This document shows, piece after piece, positions 4,933-5,319 of a DNA stretch of 5,319 nucleotides. The stretch covers positions 1-5,319 of the forward strand of contig JAFYMZ010000172.1 in assembly GCA_017548175.1 (NCBI GenBank). The letters run 5' to 3'. The translations under genes and the position numbers were made by a program. This stretch comes from Clostridia bacterium. Its GTDB lineage: Bacteria > Bacillota_A > Clostridia > Oscillospirales > Butyricicoccaceae. Position 1 is the first letter of the stretch; the number at the start of each line of letters is the position of its first letter. The notes under the pieces were generated by a model. It had not been told where the DNA came from. It made no database searches and saw nothing but the letters and a program-made list of their open reading frames with translations.

Positions 4933-5319
4933 AAGGCTTCCTCCATTCCTGCCAGCGCAGCACAGACAATTTCTGCCGCGCGTTGGGCAGCCAAATGTTC
5001 AAATCGTTCGCAATCATCCTTGGCACTGTCATCCGCCAAGTCAGAAATGCAGCGCAGTGCGGCAAACGGCACATGATTGGCATACGCCACCTGCGCCACG
5101 GCGGTGGACTCCATCTCGACACACAGGGGCGGTTCACCGGGGAATGCATCCAGCACCGCCTCGCGCTGGGCGGCAGAAGAAATGAACTTGTCCCCCGTCA
5201 CCAAAAATCCGGTGAGGCAATCCGTACCGGCGGCTTCCCACAGCAATGCAATCAGTTCCGCGTCACAGGCAAATCGGCTGGTAAAGGGATGGAACTTTTC
5301 CAGCGTGCCGGGGCGCATA
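4929..5319 (-). CDS. mtnN: 5'-methylthioadenosine/S-adenosylhomocysteine nucleosidase (C-terminal part, start outside window)
   Basis: About 130 residues are visible, the C-terminal part of a protein normally near 230 residues. The methionine nearest the right edge (codon 5318-5316) has no visible ribosome binding site and lies inside the domain, so it is not the start. The enzyme cleaves the glycosidic bond of methylthioadenosine and S-adenosylhomocysteine, releasing adenine and recycling by-products of methylation and polyamine synthesis. Visible hallmarks, numbered from that methionine, are FLVTGDKFI at 38-46, FPGEPPLCVEMEST at 59-72 with the substrate-binding V-E-M-E, and RCISDLAD at 89-96 with D93 as the catalytic acid of the family. 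It is the first visible gene of a four-gene operon; its stop overlaps the amidohydrolase start by four bases. A related purine or futalosine nucleosidase remains a small possibility. Confidence 0.9.
   Translation of the reverse strand, partial: MRPGTLEKFHPFTSRFACDAELIALLWEAAGTDCLTGFLVTGDKFISSAAQREAVLDAFPGEPPLCVEMESTAVAQVAYANHVPFAALRCISDLADDSAKDDCERFEHLAAQRAAEIVCAALAGMEEAL

Overview
The window looks like chromosomal core sequence from a Gram-positive Clostridia-type bacterium, perhaps of the Oscillospiraceae/Ruminococcaceae kind. This is inferred from moderately high GC, strong AAGGAGG-type Shine-Dalgarno sites, tight gene packing and the protein types present. I cannot name a species. I see no mobile element, tRNA, rRNA or CRISPR array.

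Left part (1-1484): glutamate racemase (murI, minus strand, GTG start) is followed, with an 11-base overlap, by a gene that runs off the left edge. That gene begins with a Bfd-type [2Fe-2S] cysteine pattern. The murI promoter lies back to back with the promoter of a plus-strand D-alanyl-D-alanine carboxypeptidase gene (1485-2720). A 7-bp inverted repeat lies between or overlapping the two promoters. Both genes at this divergent junction serve peptidoglycan: one supplies D-glutamate and the other trims D-alanine. The carboxypeptidase gene ends at a strong intrinsic terminator (2737-2770).

Middle part (2771-3370): a short plus-strand gene (2996-3277) encodes a 93-residue predicted membrane protein. 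Its promoter has a near-consensus Gram-positive LexA (SOS) box between the -35 and -10 elements, and a second, weaker LexA-like site lies 50 bp upstream. This is the most interesting part of the window: a candidate DNA-damage-induced small membrane protein, comparable in regulation and size (not in sequence) to SOS-induced division inhibitors such as YneA. The gene shares a bidirectional terminator (3328-3369) with the convergent minus-strand operon.

Right part (3371-5319): a compact minus-strand operon enters from the right edge. In transcription order it holds the 3' end of a 5'-methylthioadenosine/S-adenosylhomocysteine nucleosidase gene, an M20-family metallo-amidohydrolase, a DUF1653 protein and a 66-residue two-helix membrane protein. 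Two junctions are 4-base ATGA overlaps. At the third, the Shine-Dalgarno site overlaps the preceding stop codon. The four genes are therefore probably co-transcribed and translationally coupled.
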